Source: Lanius collurio (lineage: Eukaryota > Chordata > Aves > Passeriformes > Laniidae). Taken from it: 64,000 bases of DNA. The notes beneath the pieces were generated by a model that was not told the origin of the DNA, searched no databases, and saw only the letters and a program-made list of their open reading frames with translations. This document shows, in pieces, positions 50,401 through 62,236 of this stretch (its first letter is position 1; the number at the start of each line of letters is the position of its first letter). The DNA is taken from contig JACBWW010000003.1 of NCBI GenBank assembly GCA_020086605.1, positions 4,138,489 through 4,202,488 on the forward strand. The letters are read 5' to 3'. Made by a program: the position numbers and the translations under genes.

Positions 50401-50562
50401 TCTCTGGAGAAGAGAGGGTTCCAGGAATATTTAATTGCTACAGTTCAAAATATCAAGTAGACATGCAAGATTGAGAGAGACTTTCTACCAAAGCCTTCTT
50501 ACTACCAAGATCAAGAAAAAGGGCAAGAATTTTGAATGGAAAGATTGGATTTAAGTAACAAT

Positions 50563-50775
50563 TTTTCTTATGATAAAGGTGGTAAGACACTGGAGCAGGT
50601 TGCCCAAACAAGTTTTGAATGCCTCACTGTTTGAGGTAATTGGACAGGGCTTTGAGTAATCTGGTCTAGTGGAACGTGTCCCATGGCAGGTGGGTTAGAC
50701 TAGATGACCATGAAAAGTTGTTCCAACCCAAATCATTCCATGAATCTCTGATTTTTTGTATGATTCTATAATTTC
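50563..50775 (+). mobile_element. CR1 LINE 3' end fragment
   Basis: 'ttcttatgataaaggtggtaagacactggagcaggttgccc', 'taatctggtctagtgg', 'ggcaggtgggttagactagatgaccat' and 'gttccaacccaaatcattccatga' follow CR1 3' end order. The 8-bp tail repeat is decayed, and 'tgattctataat' continues to 50775. Confidence 0.92.
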
Positions 50776-53700
50776 AAAAATTGCATGGAAATACCTGTTT
50801 CTCAATTAACAGGCAGTGCATATACAAGTGCTCATCTGCTCTCTCATAGTTCTAGAGTATTCACAGATACAGGAGGTTCCAGAGCTCTAAGGGGCCAGTC
50901 TAGTAATCAGGCAGGGCCTGGCTGTGTCAGGTTAGTGGAAAAAAATACTTTCTAATAAGCATTTGCCGGAGTGTAGTAGGAAATAGTAGGAAATTGTTGA
51001 AAGGGTCTAAGAGTTCCATGGAATAATTAGAGTTTATTGTTACATTTTAATTGAAGTATTTTAACACCATGATATGTCTAATTTTTCGCTTATTCTAACC
51101 TAAATTTGATAGCAAATACAATGTCATCACTTGGCTTTGGTTAGCATTGATCTGAGAGCTGTTGCTGGGAAAGTTTCATCACTCAAACTGTATCTGATAG
51201 AATCCAGTGGAAAATACCTTCCCAGAGTTTATTTTCATATGAGACATCTGAACATGTTTTGTTTCTCTCTAACTTTTCTAGATTTTTATCTTTTATTAGA
51301 ACTTCACGGCCACTGTCATGAACCCTGAAATTTTTCAATGATCTCCAGAAGCAGAGGGAATTGCCTGCTATCACCTTAGCTTGGTCCCTGCCTGCTGTAG
51401 TTTCAAAAACCAGAATTCAATCTTGCATCACAGCCTGTAGTTCTTCCATTTTTGATACAGAACATGTCTTAAACTACCACTAACACTGATTCTGAGATCT
51501 TGAAGAGCATAGCTCACTTGTGCTGCAGTATGTGAGAAATGTTTGGTTTTAATACACATAGAGACAGATTCTAGATATATGAGCAGATTTGAAGTGGGAA
51601 TACAAATCTCACTAAAGTTTGCAGCATTTGCAATTTTTAATGCTAGTTCATTTATAGCTAAAAAATAAAGAAAAGAAAATCCCTTTGATAAAGCCTTTTG
51701 AAAAACATGTTCTTTAAATAACTAAAAATCATGTAATAAATCATAACAATGTATTTTAAAGAAGTATTGGCTCGTGCTAGGCCAATGCAAAGCAAGCTAA
51801 CTTCAATACATTGTAATTGTGATCTGTGTAGCTGGCTTCTTTCGTGACCTACTGAAATATTTATAGTGGACAGAGAAAAGAGGCAGTCACAACTGCAAAT
51901 TCCTGCAGCTGGGGAGATGTCTGTCACTGTGGGCTTCACTGAGATAGCTCTGTCCTAATTTCATCTGACTTTGAATATGTGCAAATCACAAGAAAATGTG
52001 AACTGACTACAGACTGAGAAAATCAACAAAGACAGAAAATCATTTCAGAACACAGTGTTATCAATATTTTACTTAGTCAGGATTACACAACTTCTTCAGA
52101 AATTTGCAACTCTATTTTCAAGAAATTTATACAATTTCTTTAAAGTAGTGATGAATAAAGAAAATCTATATAGAAATTAAGGATACTGTTTGTTCATGTT
52201 GATTCACATGACATAAAATAAAAATTATCTAAATTTATCATAGGTGGACAACATAAAGCTTTATTATGGATTGTTATAAATAATGCCTAAAAGCATTTAT
52301 AATATACTCTGCTTCCCATGTGCTGTGTACTAATATCTTCTGAAATCATACTTGGAATTCATTAACATTGACATGACTGTGACCTTGAATTCAATGATCA
52401 ATGTCGTGATACCATTAAAGTCCTTCCTGATACCCAGAAGCAAAAGGGTAGGCTTTGTTCCAGCCTCAATCATCTTCTAAAATCCCCATGGTGATGGCTT
52501 AAAAGTTTGGGATCTTTTAATGTTTCTTTTAGTTTTGAAGGAAACAGGAAGTAGTTGGCGACCATGACCTTTTTCAGCCTGAGTTCCCAATTTGATTAGC
52601 TCAAGGACAAATAAAGCCTCTTCTTATCAGAATCTATTCTGGAGATATTGCTCTGTAATAAATTTTCACTTAACTAGAGGAAAGCAAAATATCAAAAACA
52701 AGCAAACAAAAATTATCAGTTAGCCTTCATCTTAATGGGTTAGGGTAACTGGCTGAGTGCTAATCCATTGTGCTGCATCACTTTGATTGTGGATGTCAGC
52801 AGTATCTGAGATGGCAGGGGTAATACAGGAAAATATGTTAAAGAAATGTCAAAAGGTTTTGATCAAATTAAAATGTCTAAGGCATACTCAAGGCAATAAG
52901 CTTCAACACAGAAGTTCAAAATACAGAAGAGGAACATGCTGGAGGGTGGATTTTCTGTTGTTTATTTTTTTCCTTTTTCCAAGAATGATTGCATACCTAC
53001 TTAGCAAAAACTAACATTGTATATCTTGTCATTTCTGCACACAAGGCCTGCTGAATCTCCTAATATCATAAATTAATAGGGAATTTTGCCATCAGTCTTA
53101 GACATCTGTCAGTTTTTATGAATTTTTTATAAGAGGTTGTATAGTTTTTCCTCTCACAGGAATTTTTATTCTGTGGTAATATTTAATCTTTTCAATATTC
53201 TCTGTAAAAAGGCCAAGGAAATCTAGCTGTATTTGTCAAGGAGTAAGCTAGGGTTAAAGCAATGTTATGTATGCATCTGAGCTACCTTTGTTCTTTCTGT
53301 GTCTTAGAAAAAATATTCTGTGAAAGGATACACAGAAATTTTTCTTAAAGAAAGCAATAGCTGTTTCCAGAAAACACTGCTGAGTTAAACCTTATGTTAA
53401 CTGAATGCAAAACTTTGATAAGTCAGAATTAATAGTTTCCAGTCAACTTTCAAAGAGATAGTACTACATAAGTCTTCCAATTAAAAAGAAAATTAATGCA
53501 TACAGAAACCATTATAAATAGCATCAAATATAGCAAACCATATTTGGAATACTTTGATTAAATTTTAAACTAAATCTGTTGGTAGGAATTAGTGATGATA
53601 ATATGTCCCTCAAAGTTCTTCTCTTCATCGTGATTACATATATTCAAATATAAAGTATTAACATGATATTTACATTGCCATATTTTTAGTACATTACCCT

Positions 53701-54170
53701 TAAACGCATTCTCCTCTGATCTTGTCCAGGAGTTGAAGCCTTAGGCTTTGTGTATGGTAGATCACTACTGCTTTAGAAATTGAATCAAAATCCCCTCTGA
53801 AAAGCTCAAAAATCTCTCACCAAACAGCAGGGCAGCAGTCTCCACTGCTCTCAGAGATCTCAAGTTAGCCCTTCACTTGCAGGCAAAAGCCAAACATAAC
53901 CAGAATTGTATGGAACATAAGGGAAGCCCAGCGCTCACAACAGGCATCTCTTTCAGACCCAAGTAAAGCCACAGAGATCTACAGATCTACCCTTCACTGC
54001 TGTAACAAAATTGCTGTATCACTGCTCCTTCCTCAGAGTTGAGTAGTGACCAGGCAGGTCCTGTCAGATGTTTCATCTGCAATGAAATCTTCTTTTACCG
54101 TCTCAGAAGCAGCGACTGAGCCAGTCCAGTGACTCTCACAAAGCTTTTCTGGGTCTGCCTGGGCCTGCAG
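50776..54170. other. Unassigned AT-rich non-coding DNA
   Basis: No gene or named repeat. An 18-base word (cctgatacccagaagcaa) at 52426-52443 recurs at 54688-54705 in unrelated flanks. Open frames reach 93 codons without motifs. Confidence 0.4.
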
Positions 54171-54215
54171 AGCAGAGCAGGGCAGGGCAGGGCAGGGCAG
54201 GGCAGGGCAGGGCAG
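54171..54215. repeat. (GGCAG)n pentanucleotide microsatellite
   Basis: Seven perfect GGCAG units at 54181-54215, preceded by 'agcagagcag'. The minus frame reads as Pro/Cys/Ala/Leu repeats and is an artefact. Confidence 0.95.
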
Positions 54216-55053
54216 CACTGCATACTACATGTGTGTAAAGACATAGAACATCCCAGCTGAATTCTGTGTCTCTGCCCAGTGCTTCACACACTCTTTTTCT
54301 TTGGGCTCAGGCATATGGTGTACATTTCCATGCAGTACCTTTCCTGCAATAATGCTGCAAAACAAGTCACAATGCCAATGATGGGAGTTCCTTTTGAAAT
54401 GCAAGAAGAAATCTTTAACCAAAAGCATAAACTAATTAAAAATATCTCTCTCTTCTTCCCTTTAAAGTAAACAAATAACAGAACAGATTCTTTCCAGACC
54501 ATTTTATTACCTTTTGAGTCTAAGCAATCCAGCTTCCAGCATGCCTTGTTATTTTAATTTTGTAACTTCACTGTTTTTCAGGAAGATCCCTCTTTATAAG
54601 AGCCACAGATAGCATGAAAAGATTTGGTGCAGGAATATCAATTAACACAAGTATAATTATTAATTCAGAGACATCGCTGCAAACCTACCTGATACCCAGA
54701 AGCAAGAGGTACTGCAAATACTATATTCATCATAAATATTTCCATGTGCGGAACAGAGGAAAGGCAACTTAATCTCTGACTTGCCTTAGCAGCATACTAT
54801 TTTTTTCCCAAATCAGTGCTCCCTGTGGCATCCTCTCTGTATTCCATGTTGATTTGTTCAGCTTACACTATTTGAATTTCGTAATAATGACTGAATAGTG
54901 GATGAGTGTTTTTGATAACTTGGTTGAGAGCTATCTTGTTGGTTAGAAGTGTAACAACCTTTTGAGCTGCCCAACTTCTGAGTTCTGCACGAGATTTCAG
55001 ATAATGATTGTGATGATGAACTATTTCTCAGCTAATCTTTAAAGCTTTCTTGG
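54216..55053. other. Unassigned non-coding DNA
   Basis: No gene or named repeat. It holds the second copy of the 18-base word at 54688-54705. Confidence 0.45.
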
Positions 55054-55098
55054 AAAAAAAAGTAAAAATAAAAAATAAAATAAAAATAAATAAATAAT
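55054..55098. repeat. A-rich (AAAAT)n tract
   Basis: A8 followed by imperfect AAAAT and AAAT units, ending 'aaataaataatga'. Confidence 0.85.
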
Positions 55099-55149
55099 GA
55101 CTAGTGGGAGGGAGGTGGGAAAAATAACAGCAGTGTTCAGGCCTGTAAT

Positions 55150-55420
55150 CACAGCAGGGGCTGCCCCTGTCCGTGTCTAATGTAAGGGTTATGGAATATC
55201 ATAATCCCTTCTCTGAGCTCCTTTACAGCAGCAATGATGACTAAATTTCTTGTGTCTTATCACACTGTCACAGACTGGAACTAGGAGAAGGAACTCTGAA
55301 GAAAACACAGCATGAAAACTGGAGAGCAGATGATCAGATTAGCTGCTATTGGATTTGTTAGCAGGGCCACAATCTGACTGAAACAGGCTCGATTCCAAGG
55401 CCCATGGAGATTTAAACCAT
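55150..55420. promoter_or_regulatory. Candidate conserved non-coding element
   Basis: Non-repetitive sequence of balanced composition. It has a perfect 7-bp inverted repeat (CAGGGGC/GCCCCTG, 55155-55169), a 'gatcagattagctg' motif at 55332-55345 and a 'ctattgg' reverse CCAAT site near 55346. No transposon similarity seen. The call is by appearance only. Confidence 0.22.
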
Positions 55421-58400
55421 CAGCTCCCCCCTCGCCCCTTATCCCTATCACACCATTATTTATTTTTTTTTAATATATATCCCCCTTCTCCACAAAACAC
55501 ACATCCTTTTACCTATTTTAAGTCATCTCCCAAAAGGATGAGGTTAAGAGTTAACACTTCACAGGTTCCAGTGGTATCAGATGAGTTGATGGATTTTGAG
55601 TAAGAAGATCCATCAAAAATACCACACAAAAAATCCCCAAATAAGGCTGAAAAGCAGCATTCCTTTACTATTTAGTGAGATTTGCTCCATTTTACAAGGC
55701 TTCTGCAAAGGCACTTTACAGAGGTCTGCTATAATGTGTCCACTTGTGCTGCCTGCATGATCCTTGATGTAGATTACACATCACCCACAGTCATACAGTG
55801 GGAGGAACACAGTGAGTGTAGCCCAGTCCTGATGAGCTGGATCCAATCCTGGTAGTTACAAATCTCACTGCATTGGGTAAAAATTTAGTTTGATGGTGTG
55901 GAGCAGTTACCAGTTTATGAAAATCATTTGGATGCTATATTGTTTAAAAAAGCAGTCCTTTTGCTCATTAAGTGTGGTAAATGTAGTACACATTCAACTT
56001 TATCAAGTCAAGTTGCAAAGTAAACCAACTAGAATATTGTAGAGCATCCACTGTAACAGAGGAAATATGACATACACAGAAGAATTTAAGGAAATCTGAT
56101 ACAGGATGTACTTTCTTAAAAGGTATGAAAACTTGTGCAAAAGAAGCTCAACTGTACAGGAAAGTGAAAGTCTTTGTGTTTAACAACAGCAACAACAAAA
56201 AAAAAAGTAAGTAGAGCATTGAAGTATTGAATTCTGCAAAGAGATATTCATAAAGCACAAAAATAAACACCTGCCTAAATGTTTGCAGGGTTGAGGTTTT
56301 AGTTTTCAGTTTGAGATGCAAAGCATGTTTCTACTCTTACTAGTGCCAAATACAATATTTTCCAAATAAATCATCACAAAGAAACAAAGACATATTGAAG
56401 TCCAGCTCTGCAATTACCTTGATGAAATACTGCATTCACTAGAGTGATAGTTAGATACATAAAAAAGAACTCCAGGACCAGGATAATATTATGCTTGAGT
56501 GATAAATCCATTGTGTTTTAAATTTAAACTATTTGAGCACCTGTAACTCTGAGACGTGCATTTCATTCTCCTTCAAAAATCGAATTCCATGGTAGAATCT
56601 GTGGTTCCAATTTAAGGTCATTTCAGCGAGGCTTCTCAAGTTACAGTGAGTCTGTAAACTTCATGGGATATTCATTTATATACATATGGATTTATTGCAA
56701 AGGCGTTTCAAGAGTTTTGTTCTTTGAAGCTATGATGGGTATAGATCCTTCCTTTGCTTCCTGTCTTTTACCAAATATTCTTTCACCTCACATTCAAAAC
56801 ACCAAAGAACTTTATGTGCATAACCTGTAGTACCCTTGCTATCTATATTGATCCATACAAAACCATTTATTCATTCATTCAAGAAAATGCAGTGGTTTTA
56901 TTTTTAAGAGGATGTCTTGATGTGCTGATAAGACCTCACCCTAAGTCATTGTTCTTGCTGTGATTCATGAGATCCATGAGATTTGCCATGATCCTTGAGA
57001 ATATAGACAACACCTCCAGATACTATGGTCTAATTAGCCATTATTTACCCAACGACAAATAGGTAGGATAAAAAAAGTTAAGATATCATAATGCTGAATA
57101 TCCCACCTGAATTTCTTTTGAATAGATAGGTGCTATTGAGGAAAGTCACTTCACATTCATAGTTTTGCATTTCTGTAATAACTGATATAATTACTTGTAA
57201 ATGTAAAATGTTTTGTTTTGGGAGGATTTTTGAGATCAAGTAATATCCATGAGATATTACACTGCAAGGAGATTTGAGGATATGGCTAGATCCAATTACT
57301 CAGAAACGTTGCTGGAACATTACTCATCATATTTACTGAGATAAAAAGTTTGTTTTCTTCGCAGATCTTTGTCTTATTCTGGTATATCCTTTAGCCAAGC
57401 GATAGTGTCAGCACAGTATCTAAAGGACTTGGGATTTGGAGTTCTTTGGTTCTGTTTTGTTTATTTGTTGGTTGGATTTTTAATTTAGGTCTTTTAAAAG
57501 ACTATCATGCAACTTTTATGGAAGCAAACCTTATACCTAGATGTAAATTATGTTTGTGACTTCTTCCAAAGACCATTTGAAAACTGAAGCAATGTGTTAC
57601 AGCACAGTCCTCCATGACCCAAGGAACTTGATTTATAAGTGGTTGCATCTCTATAAAAACTGAGAGCTGTAGAAATTTTCAAGTCTGGCCCCATTTTTGT
57701 GTTTTAAAACCTTATCTTGCCAGTAGAAATCTCTGAAATTTGTGATTGTGCATAAAATTCTTATTAATTTCAAAATTGTATATTTTACACAGCTGTTATT
57801 TTTTATTTTATGCAGAAAGGATCTTTCTTGTTTGCAATTGCCTCTACTACATTAAAAGAAAAAAAAAAGGAACTGAGAAGTTGGATTTTAACAAGAATAA
57901 TCAAAATTTTTGACAAATACAAAAGAAAAACCTTTTTTTCGGCCTTTCCTGTTAAGCTATCAATTTAAAAATCCTAGAATTTTTCAGGTTTGAATCTATG
58001 CTAAAACCAAAACTTAATTAATAATTTTATTGGTTATGTTAGTGTGAAATAATGTAAGGAACAGTTGCTTGATTTCTGCAACTTTCTTTTTGCTTTTATG
58101 TTGAATGTAATAAAAAAAAAATTTGGTTGCCCATAAAGGTATATGAAATATAAAGAAGAGACATTTATTACCTGATTATGAAGAGTCATCACAGAAGAAT
58201 TTAAAATCCTAAAGGGCTTTGAACACCACACAGTCCTATATTTTAATCTATAAGACCTTAAAACACATCCCATCCACTGATTGCTCAGAGAAAATAAGAT
58301 ACTAAGATACTGCCTTTGTAATTAACCTACCCACCTCCTTTTACCCAGAATAAGATGAGGCTAAGTATAATAAGAAATTTTGACCTCATAGTGTCTGTCA

Positions 58401-61043
58401 CTCTGATCAATAGATATGCAAAGTGAAGTAATGCATGTACAAGGTACCCTTATTCTAATATGGTAAAGTGCATATGGTTTATATCAAGCTGTCTTCAATC
58501 AAAAGAGAAAATATATTTGTCAGGGGAAAAATGGATGAGAAAAAAATTAACTCTATCCAATTATTCATCCAAACTACAGAAGCCTAATATTGTCACAATA
58601 TACTGAAAAAATACTAATTAAATATTACATATTAAAGAAGTTGTCACATAATATCTTTTATAAAGAAGTCACAGGAAATATCCACAGCTATTTTTCCTAA
58701 CAGAAGCATAATGAAATTAAGCCCATCTCAAGCCATCTTAAGTATATAAAAAGAATTCTGTAACACAAAATTCAGAATACATAAAGGTTTTTTGGTTTCT
58801 TTTGCATTACTCCAGAGTGAAGAGTGTTGTTATTACATCACATGCATCTCCCCTGTCATTAGGGAGTGGGCTGGAATTAGTTACAGGCCATAGAGATATT
58901 TGGACTTGTAGTACCATATCCCACACCTGAAAAATAAGAATATCCTGACCACAGAGCTACTGAGTCAGCCTCTCTGAGGTTCGCTTTCTCTTGAATAAGT
59001 AAATAATGTTTAATTATATGCAGAGTAGAGTGAATTACTTATATAAATAATTTCTCTAACAATGGAGGTGAGAACCATCTCACATATCTTTCAGTATAAT
59101 GGAATGATTGGAGAAGTCATTGCCAGCAGCAGAACCAGTCACTCACAGTTAATAAATTAATTCCACATTTGATTTCTTGGTCCTTTCTAAATACAGTCCT
59201 TCCTGGACCATTTTAGTTGTTTCATCTTTTTCAAGATGGGAGAATATAATTCCTCCTTTCTAGGCATTGTCCTGGATTTCAGACAAGATATATCAGTCAG
59301 AGTTCACCTCACAAGGTTTGGCAGTCCTTTCCTGGGAGTAATGCCAGTGACAAGATGGCTATGTAACAATATTTTTTTTCAGGTGAGGGGAAAAAACTTT
59401 CCTAGAGGAAGCCAGCCTTTAAACAAAGGAAGAAACAGTATTCTTTTTGGCTCATGCCATACCAACATGTGTATTGGCTGCTTGCCAGCAGCTGTTAAGG
59501 TGCTTTCAGGTGTCTTATCCTCATCACAAATTTTCTCAGAGCATTTTTCAGCTGATCAGCCTCCTTCAGTTTCCAGAGCTTTACCTTTGATAAAGTAAAA
59601 CTTCTAGAAACTCAGATGGAATAAAAGAGACTGTGGCTAACAACCTGGTCCACTGCTTTTTAAATATATTGACATTCTTTCAGAATCCATCATACCTTTT
59701 TCAAAATAGTTTCGATAGATATTTTCAGGGAGAAAAGTCTCCTAGCACACAGAAAGATAATTTTACTGTTAGAAACCCCTTACTACTGCCTATTACTATG
59801 GCAATGTCATAACATGAGTGTGTGCATAGAGAGAAAGCAAAAGTGCATCTCAGCACTGTCCTGTGCCAGCCAATGGCAATAAGTGGTGGGGAGGAGCATG
59901 AAAAAAAGTTTGTAAAGATGCATTGATAAGTACTCTCTCTGCCCTCAAAAACTTGTGTTTCAGAGATTTCCTGAACCAGAAGATGTATCCATGCTTTTAC
60001 TAATCCTCACGGGATTTCTAGTTTATCAATTTTTCCAGTGACCCCTTGAATTCCACTAAACTTCCAGCACCTACAACATGTAGTATATTCTCAGAGGGTA
60101 TTACCTTTAAACTCTCATTGACACCAATATTGAAGGTAGCAGTTTAAATTCTCTTTATGGTTTATACAGAGTGACTGTAAAGAATTGAGTTAAAGGAAGT
60201 CTAGACAACTCACAGTCAAGGTCTATGCTGTGAACATCTAAGTAAGCTGAGATGAATGCCAGTCTTTCTGCCAGTTACAGTTCTTCTGGGGCAGTGTCAG
60301 ATGCAGCAAAATTAATCAATCTTCACAACTGCTCCCAGTTCCCAATAAAGTACAGACTAAACTTCTAGAAAAGTCAATATGGAATTTCAAAGGGAATAAT
60401 ATCTTTATAAATTCAATTGATTCAAAAACATTAAAGTCCCTCTTCTCTGAAATTATTGTCAGCACATTAAAGGATGGTATCAATGTTCACGAAATAAAAT
60501 CTTCTGACAAGAAAACCCTGGCTGAATGGTCATATCATATGCCTCAAACCTTCAGTAATTTCTCCAAGGTTTTTATCTCTTTATAAAAAAAAAACAGCCT
60601 ACTTTATTCTACATTCAGTTCAAATGATCACAACCTTACACTACTTAATATTAGTTTACAAACCAGAAGCTCTAATAGCATGTTCCCAGTGTTTTGCTAG
60701 ATTTCTATTATAAATATAGTGTTGATAATATCTGGTATCCATAATTTTGATTTTATAAGTGTATCTCTTCTAAGACTAAGAATTTTTTTTCTTCTGTAAT
60801 ATTCATCTATGCTAAATGGTTTCAATTTCAAATTTATTGTCTGGAAACCAATATGAAACCCATTCTTCACTCCAGCAAAGATATAGTTTCTGAATACCAC
60901 AAGATAAATCTACTTTCTCCATTGTTAGACAAAGAGCAAAGAGAGAGAGATTCAGCAAGGTCTGAAAAAGAAGCTTGTTTCTAAGTGGTAGACAGTGTCT
61001 ATTTTTTCCAAATTTTCAATTAAAATTCAAGTTGAGCAGGTCA
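55421..61043. other. Unassigned AT-rich non-coding DNA
   Basis: The longest stretch with nothing recognised: no exon, named repeat or RNA gene. The 120-codon plus frame at 59236-59598 was inspected. It begins in plausible context but has no domain, no splice signals I trust and no support from codon pattern. Confidence 0.4.
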
Positions 61044-61096
61044 TTTTTACCTATATCTTACCTATATCTTTTTTTACCTATTTTTACCTATATCTT
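61044..61096. repeat. Imperfect ACCTATATCTT tandem repeat
   Basis: Three copies of 'acctatatctt' with T-rich spacers and one partial 'ttttaccta'. A short local duplication. Confidence 0.8.
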
Positions 61097-61451
61097 GCTG
61101 GAAAATGCTCAAGTAAATAAAAAATTGCAGTACTATTGTCCTGGTTTCTTTGAAAAAAATTCTTGGGAGGGACTTCTGCCTAGTGAGGGTCCATGTCACC
61201 CCGGTTATAATTGTCAGGGTTGTGTGGGCACCACAAGTCCTGACTGTCTGTACCCAGCCCCCTAGGCTCCCCCCAGCCCATCCCCTGTGCCCCACATCAG
61301 TGCCTCTGAACTGGCAGCCCCCACTCTGCAGCAGAACCAGCCTCCAGCTGCCCACAGCCCTTCAGATTGGTTTTTTGCCTCCCCTTTTTTCCTTTATCAC
61401 GCAGAAGCAGGTTCATGCAACTACTGAAGGAGACAAAATACTGTAAAGGAA
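61097..61451. other. GC-richer unassigned segment
   Basis: 61195-61370 is distinctly C-rich against an AT-rich background ('ccccagcccatcccctgtgcc') and rather sharply bounded, which suggests an unrecognised repeat fragment. Frames on both strands are open for about 95 codons but carry no motif. Confidence 0.4.
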
Positions 61452-61692
61452 GTGTGGCAGGGGAGGGACAGAGAAAGAGAGAGAACAAGAGAAAGACAAA
61501 GGGAGAAAGAAAGACAGAGAACAAGAGGGAGAGTGAAATTAGACAAAAGAGAGAAAAAGTAAGCCAGAAAAAAAAGTGAGAGGGAGAAAGCAATGGGATG
61601 TGGAGATAAAGAGTGGAGGAAACAGAGAAAGACAGAAAAAGAGAAAAAGAGCGATAAAGGGGCAAAAAAGAAAAAAAAAAAAGAGTAAAAAT
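61452..61692. repeat. Polypurine (GA-rich) tract, about 240 bp
   Basis: The plus strand is overwhelmingly A and G with only scattered C and T. It is built from imperfect 'gagaaag', 'gacagag' and 'aaaaag' units and ends in an A12 run. The minus strand opens a 133-codon Ser/Leu/Phe-rich artefact frame. Confidence 0.9.
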
Positions 61693-61773
61693 AAGACAAA
61701 TAGGTAATCAGGAGGCTATAGAAATAGTACCAAAAATTCAAGAAGGATGCTGCAAAATATGAAAAAGTATTAG

Positions 61774-62236
61774 AATAAGTCCAGAGCAGAGCCACTAATT
61801 TGATCAAAGAGCTAGAGCACATCTCCTATGAAGACATTGAAATAGTTTGGGCTGTTCAGCTTGGACAAGAGAAGGCTCCAAAGAGAATTTGTAGAACCTT
61901 CTAGTACTTACTAGAAGAGCTCACACGAGGGCCATAGAGGCACAAGGAAGTGTAGTAATAGAACAAAGGGCAATTCCTGTAAGCTGAAAGCAGATATTTT
62001 AGGTAAGATATGCAGAAGAAATTCTTTATGATGAGGGTGGTGAGGCACTAGAACAGGTTACCCAGAGAGGTTGTGGACTTCGTGTTCCTGGAGGTGTTTA
62101 AGACCAGGCTGGATGGGGCTCTGAGTAACCTGGTCTAGTGGAAGATGTCCCCGTCCATGTTAGGGAGGCTTGAAGTAGATGACATTTAAGGTGCCTTCCA
62201 ATCCAAATTGTTCTATGATTCTGTGAGTCTATGAAG
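61774..62236 (+). mobile_element. CR1 LINE 3' portion, longest of the younger copies
   Basis: About 460 bases collinear with the CR1 3' region: 'agtccagagcagagccac', 'ctagagcacatctcctatgaaga', 'gggctgttcagcttggacaagagaaggctcc', 'tggtgaggcactagaacaggttacccagagaggttgtgga', 'gaccaggctggatggggctctgagtaacctggtctagtgg' and the tail 'ttctatgattctgtgagtctatga'. It is 5'-truncated just after the polypurine tract and reaches the true 3' end with the 8-bp tail repeat. Confidence 0.95.

Noticed and set aside
37928..55345. Shared 14-mer gatcagattagctg in two regulatory candidates
   Set aside because: Several shared 14-mers are expected by chance in 64 kb, so it adds no support.
59236..59598. 120-codon plus frame as a possible small gene or exon
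   Set aside because: No domain, no promoter or splice context, and no repeat-independent support.
61297..61822. Minus-strand frames of 122 and 133 codons
   Set aside because: Ser/Leu/Phe-rich translation of the polypyrimidine strand; low complexity only.
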